This document shows, piece by piece, positions 15,716-25,000 of a DNA stretch of 47,267 nt (the stretch's first letter is position 1; each line of letters starts with the position of its first letter). This stretch comes from Bacteroidia bacterium. Lineage in GTDB: Bacteria; Bacteroidota; Bacteroidia; UKL13-3. The notes beneath the pieces were generated by a model, which was not told the DNA's origin, did not search any database, and saw nothing but the letters and a program-made list of their open reading frames with translations. The position numbers and the translations under genes are program-made. Location of the stretch: positions 1 through 47,267 of the forward strand of contig JAGVLJ010000031.1 of the NCBI GenBank assembly GCA_020049855.1. Reading direction: 5' to 3'.

Positions 15716-17242
15716 ATGGCTATCCTAAATTCACTTCTTTCTTGGTACTTCAGAAGCCGAATAAAACAGGTGGAGTTTTTTATGCAAAATCCTGAAGAAG
15801 TTCAGCGAAACAAACTCATGGAACTTATTCGTACTGCCGAAAATACAGAATGGGGAAAGAAGTATGAGTTTAAAAGTATTTTTAAAGAAGAAGAGTTTAA
15901 AGATCGCGTGCCAGTAAATGATTATGACTCGTTAAAACCTTTTATAGAACGCAATATGAAAGGTGAACAAAATGTTCTATGGCCTTCAGAGATAAAATGG
16001 TTTGCCAAATCATCGGGTACCACAGCAGATAAAAGCAAATTCATTCCGGTAAGTTTTGAAACAATGGATGAATGCCATTTTAATGCTGGGCGCGATGTGC
16101 TTACTTTGTATTGCAATCAAAAAGAAAACACACAGCTTTTTGATGGAAAGGGATTGGTTATTGGCGGAAGCCATCAGGTGAACCGCATGCATGAAGAAGT
16201 ATTTTATGGAGACCTCTCAGCTGTAATAATGCAAAACCTTCCTTTTTGGGTGCACTTTTTACGAACTCCTGAACTTTCCATTGCACTACTTGATGACTGG
16301 GAATCAAAACTGGATAAAATGGCCAATGCAACGGTAAATGAAAATGTAACCAACATTTCCGGTGTGCCCACATGGACACTAGTGCTCTTTAACCGTTTAT
16401 TTGAAATGACAGGTAAACGTAATTTAACAGAAATATGGCCTAACCTTGAATTATATGTGCACGGGGGAGTAAGTTTCACCCCTTATCGTACTCAATTTAA
16501 ACAGCTAATCAACTCCCCCGGAATGAATTATATGGAAACGTACAATGCATCCGAAGGTTTTTTCGGCATTCAGGACGACTTGAGCCATGAAGATATGCTG
16601 TTGATGCTGGATTACGGACTCTACTATGAATTTATGCCCATGAGCGAATACGGAAAAGAGCATCCATTCACTCATAACCTTTCCCAAGTGGCTGCCTTTG
16701 AGAATTATGCTCTCATCATTTCAAATAACTCGGGATTGTGGAGATACCTGATTGGAGATACAATTCAGTTTACTTCGATAAAACCATTTCGGTTTAAAAT
16801 TACCGGAAGAACCAAGCATTTTATCAACGCATTTGGTGAAGAATTGATAGTTGAAAATGCCGATCGCGCCCTAGCTGAAGCATGTAGGATTTTAAATGTG
16901 CAGGTTTCTGACTACACTGCCGCACCCATTTTTTTGGATAATCAGGGAAAGGGAGGTCATGAATGGTTAATTGAATTTGAAAAAGAACCTGAAAATATAG
17001 AATTTTTCAGAGAAGAACTTGATAAGGCATTAAAAAATGTGAATAGCGACTATGAGGCAAAACGGCAAAAAGATATTTCGCTTCAAAAGCCATTGGTGCG
17101 AATGATGCAAAAAGGAAGTTTTCATCGCTGGCTGAAAGCGAAAGGAAAATTAGGAGGACAACATAAAGTACCGAGATTATCAAATACCAGAGAGTATGTA
17201 GAAGGTATTTTGACAATGATGGAGAATGGAGAAAAAAAATAA
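15716..17242 (+). CDS. GH3 family acyl-adenylating enzyme (bacterial GH3 auxin-responsive-like)
   Basis: The 508-residue enzyme belongs to the GH3 group of the ANL (acyl-adenylating) superfamily. In plants GH3 proteins activate a carboxylate (auxin, jasmonate, benzoates) with ATP and join it to an amino acid. The ATP motif is KSSGTTADKSK (98-108). Other landmarks are the NISGVPTWTLVLFNRL region, YNASEGFFGIQDD (adenylate-binding) and YLIGDTIQFTS, followed by KITGRTKHFINAFGEEL at the hinge. All are intact, so it should be active. Bacterial members are widespread in Bacteroidota with no settled substrate. Its last 17 bases overlap a methyltransferase gene, so the pair is translationally coupled and may act on one small molecule (inference). 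No signal peptide; cytoplasmic. Confidence 0.9.
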   Translation: MAILNSLLSWYFRSRIKQVEFFMQNPEEVQRNKLMELIRTAENTEWGKKYEFKSIFKEEEFKDRVPVNDYDSLKPFIERNMKGEQNVLWPSEIKWFAKSSGTTADKSKFIPVSFETMDECHFNAGRDVLTLYCNQKENTQLFDGKGLVIGGSHQVNRMHEEVFYGDLSAVIMQNLPFWVHFLRTPELSIALLDDWESKLDKMANATVNENVTNISGVPTWTLVLFNRLFEMTGKRNLTEIWPNLELYVHGGVSFTPYRTQFKQLINSPGMNYMETYNASEGFFGIQDDLSHEDMLLMLDYGLYYEFMPMSEYGKEHPFTHNLSQVAAFENYALIISNNSGLWRYLIGDTIQFTSIKPFRFKITGRTKHFINAFGEELIVENADRALAEACRILNVQVSDYTAAPIFLDNQGKGGHEWLIEFEKEPENIEFFREELDKALKNVNSDYEAKRQKDISLQKPLVRMMQKGSFHRWLKAKGKLGGQHKVPRLSNTREYVEGILTMMENGEKK

Positions 17243-18299
17243 AGAGCAACAGGATTCAATCTTATTTGACCGTAGTAAAATTTATGGAAATCTTTTCGAA
17301 GAGCCCGCTCCGGAAAATTATTCTTCCCCCATCCCATGGGAAATTCAGCGTTGTATTTCATCTACCAACGGGAGGCATTATGCAAAATTAATAGCCAAAC
17401 TGAATAACTACCCTGAATATGAATTACCGATAAAAGCAATTCAAAAGCCCGAACTGATGCTTGATATTGGCAACGGCTGGGGAAGATGGCTGGTGGCTGG
17501 TGCTAAAAAAGGATATACCCCTATTGGTATTGATTTGAGATTGTCCTATTGTAAAATTGCACGCAAAACCATGCGTCACTTTGGGATAAATGGATACAGC
17601 ATAGTTGCCGACCTCGAAAATATTCCTTTCAAAGAAAATATATTTGAATTCGTCTGGTCGTTTAGTGTAATTCAGCACACGCATGAACAACGAATGAAAA
17701 ATTGCCTGCAACATATAGAGCGTGTTTTAACCAATAATGGCAAGGCCATGCTTGAATTTCCAAACAAAAATGGCATTCGAAACAGGTTACTCCATTTGCC
17801 CCACCCTGAAGAAAAACAATACAACAGCTGGTGTGTTCGATACTATAGTATCAAAGAATACAAAAAAATAATCACCGCATTTTTCTCCCAATTTTCCTTT
17901 TCGAACCACAGTTTTTTAGGGATTGGCGTCCTTAAAGAGGATTTAAAATATGTGCCCTTCCAGCAAAAAATTTTATGTACTGTTTCATTATTGCTATCCG
18001 CACTCACAAAAGTTATCCCCGGAATGAAATACTGGTCGGACAGCATTTATATTCATGCAAAAAAGAAAAACCCTGAAAAAACAAACAATACAGAAAGTAT
18101 AGATTCCTTTATGTACTTACACCATGCCTTCCCGGGTCACAATCTAAATCTGATTCCTTTGCTCAGATGCCCAATATATGGAGATGAACTGGTATTAAGC
18201 GAATGTGGTAAAAAGTTAATCTCGGTAAATAACCGGATTTATTATCCTGTAATTGATGATGTACCTATCCTGATAAAAAGCGAAGCCTGCAGGTATTAA
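17226..18299 (+). CDS. SAM-dependent methyltransferase with degenerate Trm112-like C-terminus
   Basis: The 357-residue protein has two parts. Residues about 75-200 form a class I methyltransferase domain: motif I LDIGNGWGRW (79-88), GIDLR at the end of strand 2, VADLENIPFKENIFEFVWSF and the post-motif HIERVLTNNGKAMLEFPN. The last 48 residues (LIPLLRCPIYGDELVLSECG ... IYYPVIDDVPILIKSEA) follow the Trm112/UPF0434 zinc-ribbon pattern, including the YPxxDxxPxL end, but only one cysteine of the expected pairs is in place, so zinc is probably not bound. The start overlaps the GH3 stop by 17 bases. Such methyltransferases often act in lipid, quinone or secondary-metabolite pathways; the substrate is unknown. 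It ends nine bases from a convergent gene. Confidence 0.83.
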   Translation: MEKKNKEQQDSILFDRSKIYGNLFEEPAPENYSSPIPWEIQRCISSTNGRHYAKLIAKLNNYPEYELPIKAIQKPELMLDIGNGWGRWLVAGAKKGYTPIGIDLRLSYCKIARKTMRHFGINGYSIVADLENIPFKENIFEFVWSFSVIQHTHEQRMKNCLQHIERVLTNNGKAMLEFPNKNGIRNRLLHLPHPEEKQYNSWCVRYYSIKEYKKIITAFFSQFSFSNHSFLGIGVLKEDLKYVPFQQKILCTVSLLLSALTKVIPGMKYWSDSIYIHAKKKNPEKTNNTESIDSFMYLHHAFPGHNLNLIPLLRCPIYGDELVLSECGKKLISVNNRIYYPVIDDVPILIKSEACRY

Positions 18300-18308
18300 A
18301 CACTACTT

Positions 18309-19283
18309 CTACTTATTTCGGTCAATAATATAATGTACCAGTTGAATCAATGCTTGTTTGCTGTGGCTATCAGGAATAGTTGTTAGACATGCAAGTGCCT
18401 CCTGAATATAACTTTGCATAACCTTTTTGGTATACTCAATTCCACCATGCGAATTTACGAAGGCAATCAATTCATTTACTTTTTCCTTTTTGTCGTGATC
18501 TTTTTTGATGGTATTGATAATTTTCTTTCTGATTTTCTCATCAGTAGTACTCAACGTATAAATGATAGGTAGCGTTAACTTTTTTTCTTTAATGTCTATT
18601 CCCTTAGGTTTACCTATATCATCAGCGCCATAGTCAAGTAAATCATCCTTAATTTGAAAAGCAATCCCAATCTTTTCCCCGAAAAGTCGCATCTTTTCAA
18701 TTATTTCATCAGATCCATGAGCAGATGCGGCCCCCACCGAACAACACGAAGCAATTAAAGAGGCGGTTTTTTTTCGGATAATATCAAAATAAACTTCTTC
18801 GGTTATATTTAGTCTTCGGGTTTTTTCAATCTGCAATAGCTCGCCCTCACTCATCTCGCGCACAGCGGTTGATACAATTTTTAGAATTTTGAATTCATCA
18901 TTTTCGAGAGAAAGTAAAAGCCCTTTTGATAAGAGATAATCCCCAACTAAAACCGCGATTTTATTTTTCCATAACGCATTAATAGAGAAGAACCCCCTCC
19001 GCTCGTATGCGTCATCTACTACATCATCATGAACCAATGTAGCGGTATGAAGCAACTCAACCAGTGAGGCTCCCCGGTATGTTGATTCGGTTACTCCACC
19101 ACAGGCTTTGGCCGTAAGAAATACAAAAAGCGGACGTATTTGTTTACCTTTCCTTTTTACAATATAAGTCATAATGGTATCAAGCAAAGCAACATTGCTT
19201 TTCATTGCATGCCTGAATTTCAACTCGAATGCTTCTAATTCAGCTGATACGGGACTTTTTATCTGATCGATGGAACTACTCAT
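18309..19283 (-). CDS. polyprenyl diphosphate synthase (long-chain trans-isoprenyl, IspB-like)
   Basis: This is a cytoplasmic prenyltransferase that extends farnesyl diphosphate with isopentenyl diphosphate, normally giving the side chain of menaquinone in Bacteroidota. The first aspartate-rich motif is HDDVVDDAYERRG (DDVVD at 86-90) and the second is QIKDDLLDYGADD (DDLLD at 213-217). The GKQIRPLFVFL substrate-binding region (46-56) and GDYLLSKG are also present. The 324-residue length is typical. Chain length is set by residues before the first DDxxD; those here (LLHTATLV) are small enough for a long product, but that is inference. It is divergent from radA, whose promoter element lies in the shared 108-base gap. 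Confidence 0.93.
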   Translation of the reverse strand: MSSSIDQIKSPVSAELEAFELKFRHAMKSNVALLDTIMTYIVKRKGKQIRPLFVFLTAKACGGVTESTYRGASLVELLHTATLVHDDVVDDAYERRGFFSINALWKNKIAVLVGDYLLSKGLLLSLENDEFKILKIVSTAVREMSEGELLQIEKTRRLNITEEVYFDIIRKKTASLIASCCSVGAASAHGSDEIIEKMRLFGEKIGIAFQIKDDLLDYGADDIGKPKGIDIKEKKLTLPIIYTLSTTDEKIRKKIINTIKKDHDKKEKVNELIAFVNSHGGIEYTKKVMQSYIQEALACLTTIPDSHSKQALIQLVHYIIDRNK

Positions 19284-19369
19284 AGAACGGGTACAAGTTT
19301 AAGCATTTTCAAAAATTTATTTATTTATTCACCCTGCAAGTTTCCTTAATCCGTTTAAATAGTTTTGTT

Positions 19370-19377
19370 GTACTAAT
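19370..19377 (+). promoter_or_regulatory. -7 promoter element of radA
   Basis: TAGTTTTG matches TAnnTTTG exactly and lies 14 bases before the radA ATG at 19392. No clear TTTG is found 19 bases upstream, so only the -7 element is supported. Confidence 0.35.
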
Positions 19378-19391
19378 TTTTCCGTTCCATT

Positions 19392-20762
19392 ATGGCAAAA
19401 GTTCAAAGTAGTTTTTTCTGTCAGAATTGTGGTGCCCAATCGACAAAATGGGTGGGTAAATGTTCCTCGTGCGAGCAGTGGAACACATTTGTAGAAGAAG
19501 TGGTACACAAAGATAAAGAGGCCGGGAAACACTGGAGAAAGGGGAAAAAAATACGCGAAAGTAAAGCCATTTTATTAGATGAGGTAAATTACAAGGCAGA
19601 AGACCGCATGGTAACGCCCGATAAAGAATTTAACAGAGTATTGGGTGGAGGAATTGTTGCAGGTTCAGTTGTACTGATAGGTGGAGAACCTGGAATTGGT
19701 AAATCCACCCTCCTCCTGCAAATTGCACTCAATTTTAATAAAGGCAAGGTACTTTATATTTCTGGAGAAGAAAGTGAAGGACAGGTTAAAATGAGAGCCG
19801 AACGAATCAAATCTAATGGGAGTACCTGTTATATTCTTACCGAAACCGTTACGCAAAGTATGTTTCGTCACATAAACGAGGTTGATCCCGATCTTTTGAT
19901 TATTGATTCTATACAAACGCTTCAGTCAGGCTATATCGACTCGACACCTGGAAGTATTTCACAAATAAGAGAATGTGCGGGCGAACTGCTACAATATGCT
20001 AAAGAGAGTGGCACTCCGGTTTTTATGATTGGGCATATAACAAAAGATGGAAACATTGCGGGGCCTAAGATATTGGAGCATATGGTTGACACCGTTCTAC
20101 AGTTTGAAGGGGACAGAAATCATATCTACCGCATTTTGCGCACCACAAAAAACAGGTTTGGCTCAACTTCAGAAATCGGAATTTACGAAATGCAGGGAAG
20201 CGGATTACGCGAAGTTACCAATCCATCAGAAATTCTGGTGTCACAGCGAGAAGAACAACTTAGCGGAATCGGCATTTCGTCAGCCATTGAAGGACAGCGT
20301 CCATTACTAATCGAAACGCAAGCATTGGTAAGCACAGCTGTGTATGGAAATCCTCAAAGAACCTCAAATGGGTATGACACTAAAAGACTCAATATGCTAT
20401 TGGCGGTATTAGAAAAAAAGGCTGGTCTGAAGATGTCAATGCAAGATGTTTTTGTAAATATTGCAGGAGGACTTCGTATTGAAGATCCTGCTATAGATTT
20501 GGGGGTTATTGCCTCTATGGTATCATCATTTTATGATATCCCGGTGAATTCACAAACCTGCTTTATTGGTGAAATAGGGTTATCGGGTGAAATCAGAGCG
20601 GTCACCAGAATAGATCAGCGCATCTCAGAAGCCATAAAACTGGGTTATGAAACCATTTATTTATCGAAGTATAATACGGGTATTGATAAAATAAAATCCG
20701 ACAAATGCACCATGATTAAGGTTGGAAAAATTGATGAAGTCCTTCATTTTTTATTCGCATAA
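19392..20762 (+). CDS. radA: DNA repair protein RadA
   Basis: RadA is a hexameric RecA-like helicase that processes recombination intermediates with RecA. The 456-residue protein is complete. It has an N-terminal C4 zinc finger (C10, C13, C24, C27 in FCQNCGAQ ... GKCSSCEQW), Walker A GGEPGIGKST (97-106), Walker B LLIIDSIQT, the RadA-specific KNRFG motif (253-257), and a C-terminal Lon-protease-like domain (QALVSTAVYGNPQRTSNGYD; GEIGLSGEIRAVTRIDQRI). The catalytic Ser-Lys pair of Lon is not expected in RadA. The ATG at 19392 gives the conserved MAKVQSSFFCQ start. A radical SAM gene follows 38 bases downstream. Confidence 0.97.
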   Translation: MAKVQSSFFCQNCGAQSTKWVGKCSSCEQWNTFVEEVVHKDKEAGKHWRKGKKIRESKAILLDEVNYKAEDRMVTPDKEFNRVLGGGIVAGSVVLIGGEPGIGKSTLLLQIALNFNKGKVLYISGEESEGQVKMRAERIKSNGSTCYILTETVTQSMFRHINEVDPDLLIIDSIQTLQSGYIDSTPGSISQIRECAGELLQYAKESGTPVFMIGHITKDGNIAGPKILEHMVDTVLQFEGDRNHIYRILRTTKNRFGSTSEIGIYEMQGSGLREVTNPSEILVSQREEQLSGIGISSAIEGQRPLLIETQALVSTAVYGNPQRTSNGYDTKRLNMLLAVLEKKAGLKMSMQDVFVNIAGGLRIEDPAIDLGVIASMVSSFYDIPVNSQTCFIGEIGLSGEIRAVTRIDQRISEAIKLGYETIYLSKYNTGIDKIKSDKCTMIKVGKIDEVLHFLFA

Positions 20763-20800
20763 ATGCAACTGATATTGCTTCTTTTAATGTTATTTGCAAA

Positions 20801-21820
20801 ATGAATAGAAATCCCCGAGATATTCTGAACCTTATTTCAACGGCTACTCCGGAAAGAATTTGGAATGCCCTTAAAGTACTTTCAAGTTATTATATTTCGA
20901 GAGCAAGTTCAAAACCTTTTCATTGGGGAATGCCCATTAGTATTTCCATTGAGCCAACCACATCCTGTAACCTTCGCTGCCCTCAATGCCCAAGCGGATT
21001 GCGTGAATTTACGCGAAAAACCGGAATGCTTGAAAATAGTATGCTAAAAAAAGTAGTTGATGAACTGGCACCAACGCTCTCGTATATTACTTTCTATTTT
21101 CAGGGAGAGCCATACCTGAATAACGAATTCCTGAACCAAGTGCAATATGCTGTTCAAAAAAATATTTATACAGCTACCTCTACAAATGCCCACTACCTCA
21201 CCGAGGATATCGCACGTAAAACAGTTGAGTCGGGGCTTGACCGTTTAATTATTTCTATTGATGGCGTTGATCAGGAAACTTATGAAAAGTACCGGATAGG
21301 AGGATCGCTGGAGAAAGTATTGGAGGGTACAAAAAACATAGTGAGTTGGAAAAAAAAGCTGAATTCTGCCACCCCGCACATTATTTGGCAATTTATTGTA
21401 TTTAAGCACAATGAAAACCAGATAACTAGAATTAAAGCCTTAGGCCGTGAATTCGGGGTAAACGAGGTGAACCTTAAAACTGCCCAAATATATAACTACG
21501 AAAATAATACTACCTTAATTCCTCAAAATAAAAAATATAGTCGTTACATAGCAGCCGGAATTTCTTATAAACTAAAAAACAAGTTGCTAAATCACTGCTG
21601 GCGGCTTTGGAACAGTTGTGTTATAACCTGGGATGGTCAAATTGTTCCCTGTTGCTTTGATAAAGACGCCAAATACTCATTTGGAAGCTTAAAAACACAC
21701 TCCTTCCTTGAAATTTGGAGAAATAGCAACTATCTGAATTTCAGAAAGTCTATAACACAATCAAGGGACAAAATTGACATCTGCTCTAACTGTACCGAAG
21801 GCACTAAAGTTTGGGGGTAA
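20801..21820 (+). CDS. radical SAM / SPASM domain protein
   Basis: The 339-residue protein has the radical SAM cluster motif CNLRCPQC (C56, C60, C63) in the sequence SIEPTTSCNLRCPQCPSG. Later TIM-barrel landmarks are FYFQGEPYLN, TSTNAHYL and LIISIDGVDQETYEKYR. The last 80 residues hold a SPASM-type auxiliary cluster region: HCWRLWNSCVITWDGQIVPCC, CFDKDAKYSFG, then CSNCTEG. Enzymes of this type do peptide modification (maturases), sugar deoxygenation or cofactor synthesis. The arrangement with SLKTHSFLEIWRN is common in uncharacterised members near surface polysaccharide loci. No small precursor peptide gene is visible next to it. It follows radA and precedes the second T9SS exoprotein by 208 bases. 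Confidence 0.9.
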   Translation: MNRNPRDILNLISTATPERIWNALKVLSSYYISRASSKPFHWGMPISISIEPTTSCNLRCPQCPSGLREFTRKTGMLENSMLKKVVDELAPTLSYITFYFQGEPYLNNEFLNQVQYAVQKNIYTATSTNAHYLTEDIARKTVESGLDRLIISIDGVDQETYEKYRIGGSLEKVLEGTKNIVSWKKKLNSATPHIIWQFIVFKHNENQITRIKALGREFGVNEVNLKTAQIYNYENNTTLIPQNKKYSRYIAAGISYKLKNKLLNHCWRLWNSCVITWDGQIVPCCFDKDAKYSFGSLKTHSFLEIWRNSNYLNFRKSITQSRDKIDICSNCTEGTKVWG

Positions 21821-22028
21821 TTAACCCAAAATCCATATGCTTTATTTTGCAACCTTTGATTAAAACCAAGTCCATTCCGAAACAAAGGCAAATTTTCCAA
21901 TAGACGCAAAGTTAATTTCTATTTGAATTACCTTGTTTTTATTGATTTTTTTGCCGAATTTTGGTTACTTATTGTTAAGCATTTTGAAACGCGAAGTTGT
22001 GTTTCATTAGTTAATCGGGGGTTTAAAA

Positions 22029-25000
22029 ATGAAAAAGTTACTTTTTACTTTATCGCTTGTTCTCACAATTTGGGGGTTTAGCTCCCAATTTGCCTTTGCC
22101 TCTCACATGGCTGGTAGTGATATGGAGTTTAAATGTCTTGGCAAGGACACTTACCAAATAGTACTTAGGGTTTACCGTGATTGCACAGGTATTCCCATCA
22201 ACGCTACACCACAAATTACCTTTACACCGGAGGCTCCCTGTACTCAAGGCACAAGAACTGTAACCATGACCCGCACATTGGTAAGACCAGTACGTTTTAT
22301 GTGTGGTGGACAAAAAAACATATGTGAGGGTGGAGCTTTCCCTTTTGGAATGGAAGAAAACCGATTTGAAGTAACCGTAATATTCAACAATCTTTGGTCG
22401 GGCGGATTGGACTCAACATGCTGTTGGATTAGGGTAACCTACCAAGAGTGCTGTCGTAATGGAAACATCACCAATATCCCTGGATCAAATTTTTATATTG
22501 ATGCAGAATTAAACCGTTGCGTAACTCCATGCAACAGTTCACCTCAAATTTCTAACTACCCTGTAGCCGTTGTTTGTGCTGGACAAGGATTTTGGTTCAA
22601 CAATGGTATTTTGGATACCCTCAATTACGATTCCATTTCATATGAGTTAGCCGATCCACTTGGCTCTACAAACAGCCCTACCGGCTGGTTAAATGGCTTT
22701 TCAAAAGAAAAACCATTTAATTTTCTTGGTTTCCCTAATTATCAATTGCCTTTCCCTGCCGGATTTAACCTTAACAAAACTAATGGCGACTTAGGCTTTA
22801 CCCCTATGGGGCAACAACAGCCTGTTCTCGCTTTTCAAATTACAGAGTGGCGAAAAATTAATGGAGTATATCAAAAAATTGGTGTTACCCGAAGGGATGT
22901 TCAATTTTATACCTACCAATGCCCTCCAAACAACCCTCCAGAAATTGAAGTAAACGGAAGCAAGGCCGGACCATGGAGTTATACCATTTGTGCAGGACAA
23001 ACACTTTGCTTAAATATTAAAGCAACGGATAAAGACACAGTATCGCCCAAGTCTGATACTACATTGCTTTCATGGAATCGAGGTATTCCAGGGGCCACAT
23101 GGACTAATGTGAATTCACCTAAAAAACTAATTCGCTGGGATGAAGCTGTTTTTTGCTGGACTCCCCCTGCAAGTTATGCCAGTACCCTTCCATATTATTT
23201 TACCGTTAAAGGAGAAGATGACAATTGCCCTGTTCCAGGCACTTCCACCCGCGCAATTGGAATTCGTGTAAAACCCAGCCCAGAAGGAACCATCACTAAA
23301 ACGCCACTTGGATGCTCTAAATATTATTTTGATGTTACCGTCACAAATCAAAATAAACTGTCTCAAACACCCAGTTTCCTATGGACTATACCAAATGTAG
23401 GTAATGGAAACTTCAATGCAATAAATGCAGTAAACTACAATGCTAAAACCATCCCCAGCCACACATTTGCCAACGGTGGAACCTATGTGGTTAGATTGCG
23501 CATGGAAGGCGACCAGTGCGTAAATTTCCTATTCGATACTGTGTACGTTGATTCACCGGTGAAGGCAATTGCAAGCCCTGATACGTTTGTGTGTATAGGG
23601 AACACGCAATCGCTATCTGCATCGGCTAAAAATGGCACACTCCCTTACAAGTTTAAATGGATTACCGGAAATTCTGCTGATACGTTAACAACCCTGACTA
23701 TTGCTAATAATCAAACAACAAAGACATACGTTATTGAAGTTACCGACTCCTTTAGTTGTGTATCCAGAGACAGCGTTGTACTGGAAGTTAAACCATTACC
23801 CTATGTAAACGTAGGTCCTGATAAGCGAATATGTTTTGCTGATAGTGCCGTTTTTGACGCAGGAGATAACCAAACCAAAGGGTTGATTTCGTATGAATGG
23901 ATTACTCCGGATGGTAGCCGAAGTTCTCAACTTATATACGCAAAAGACTCTGGTCAGTATATGATCAAAGTAATTGATAGTTTCAGGTGTGAACAACGAG
24001 ATACCGCCCTATTGTTTGTAAACAGGCAGGTAGTAGCCAATGCGGGGCCAAATGACTCAATTTGTATTAATAACGCAACTACTTTTAGAGGAAGCGGAGG
24101 ACAAACATATGAGTGGAGAGAAATAGGTTCGTTGGGAGTTATTTCTACTGCCGACACCTTATTCAAAAATCCTACTCAACCTGGTATTACTGATATCACG
24201 CTTAAAGTAACTGTAACCTATGGGAATGTTACGTGTGCAAGTATGGACACCACAACCTTGGTTGCAAACCCTCTACCCACTATCTCGTTTACGAATAAAT
24301 CACCCGGCTTCTGTATTGATTCTAACTGGCTCGATCCGGGAACAAAATCTGGAGCACAGCCGTCTGCCACCGGAAGAAATAAATATGGTTGGTATGGCGG
24401 TTGGTGGACTATCTCTGATTTAAGCAAATCACAGTGCTTTGACAGAGACTCAAACAGTTCTACATTTGGATATGTTAGATTAAGTTGCTTGGGTGTGTCC
24501 CCGCAGGACGCAAGTGGTAATTTTGTGCCATGGAAAGTAACTTATCACTATATAAATTCGAACGGCTGCTACAGCAAAGATTCTATTGATGTAACTATAT
24601 ATCCTCTTCCATTTGTTACCATAGGGGCTGACAAATCAATATGTCAAAACGATAACCCATTCCAAATTTATCCATACCCGAACACCGGTGTTGGGACTAA
24701 ATGGATGAATCCTCCATCACCGTATGATGCCAATGACCCGAACTCAATCATCGAATACAATCCTTTAGGACGCATACATACTTTCTACCCCAAAAGAGCA
24801 GTGGAAGACACTACTTATACACTAATTTATGAAGCAACAACTCAGTATCCAAAAGCCCAGTGCAAAAATACCGATACTGCTTTTTATTATATCAGACCGA
24901 TTCCAAAAGTAGATGCTGGAAGACTTCCTGATGCGTGTGAAGACGCTTCACTTGTAGACTTACCGACCAAAAGCGGAGCAAAAGTGCTTCCTGTAAATAT

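Noticed and set aside
15716-17242. Plant-to-bacterium transfer of GH3
   Set aside because: GH3 proteins are widespread in Bacteroidota, and the gene's base composition matches its neighbours; no sign of recent transfer.
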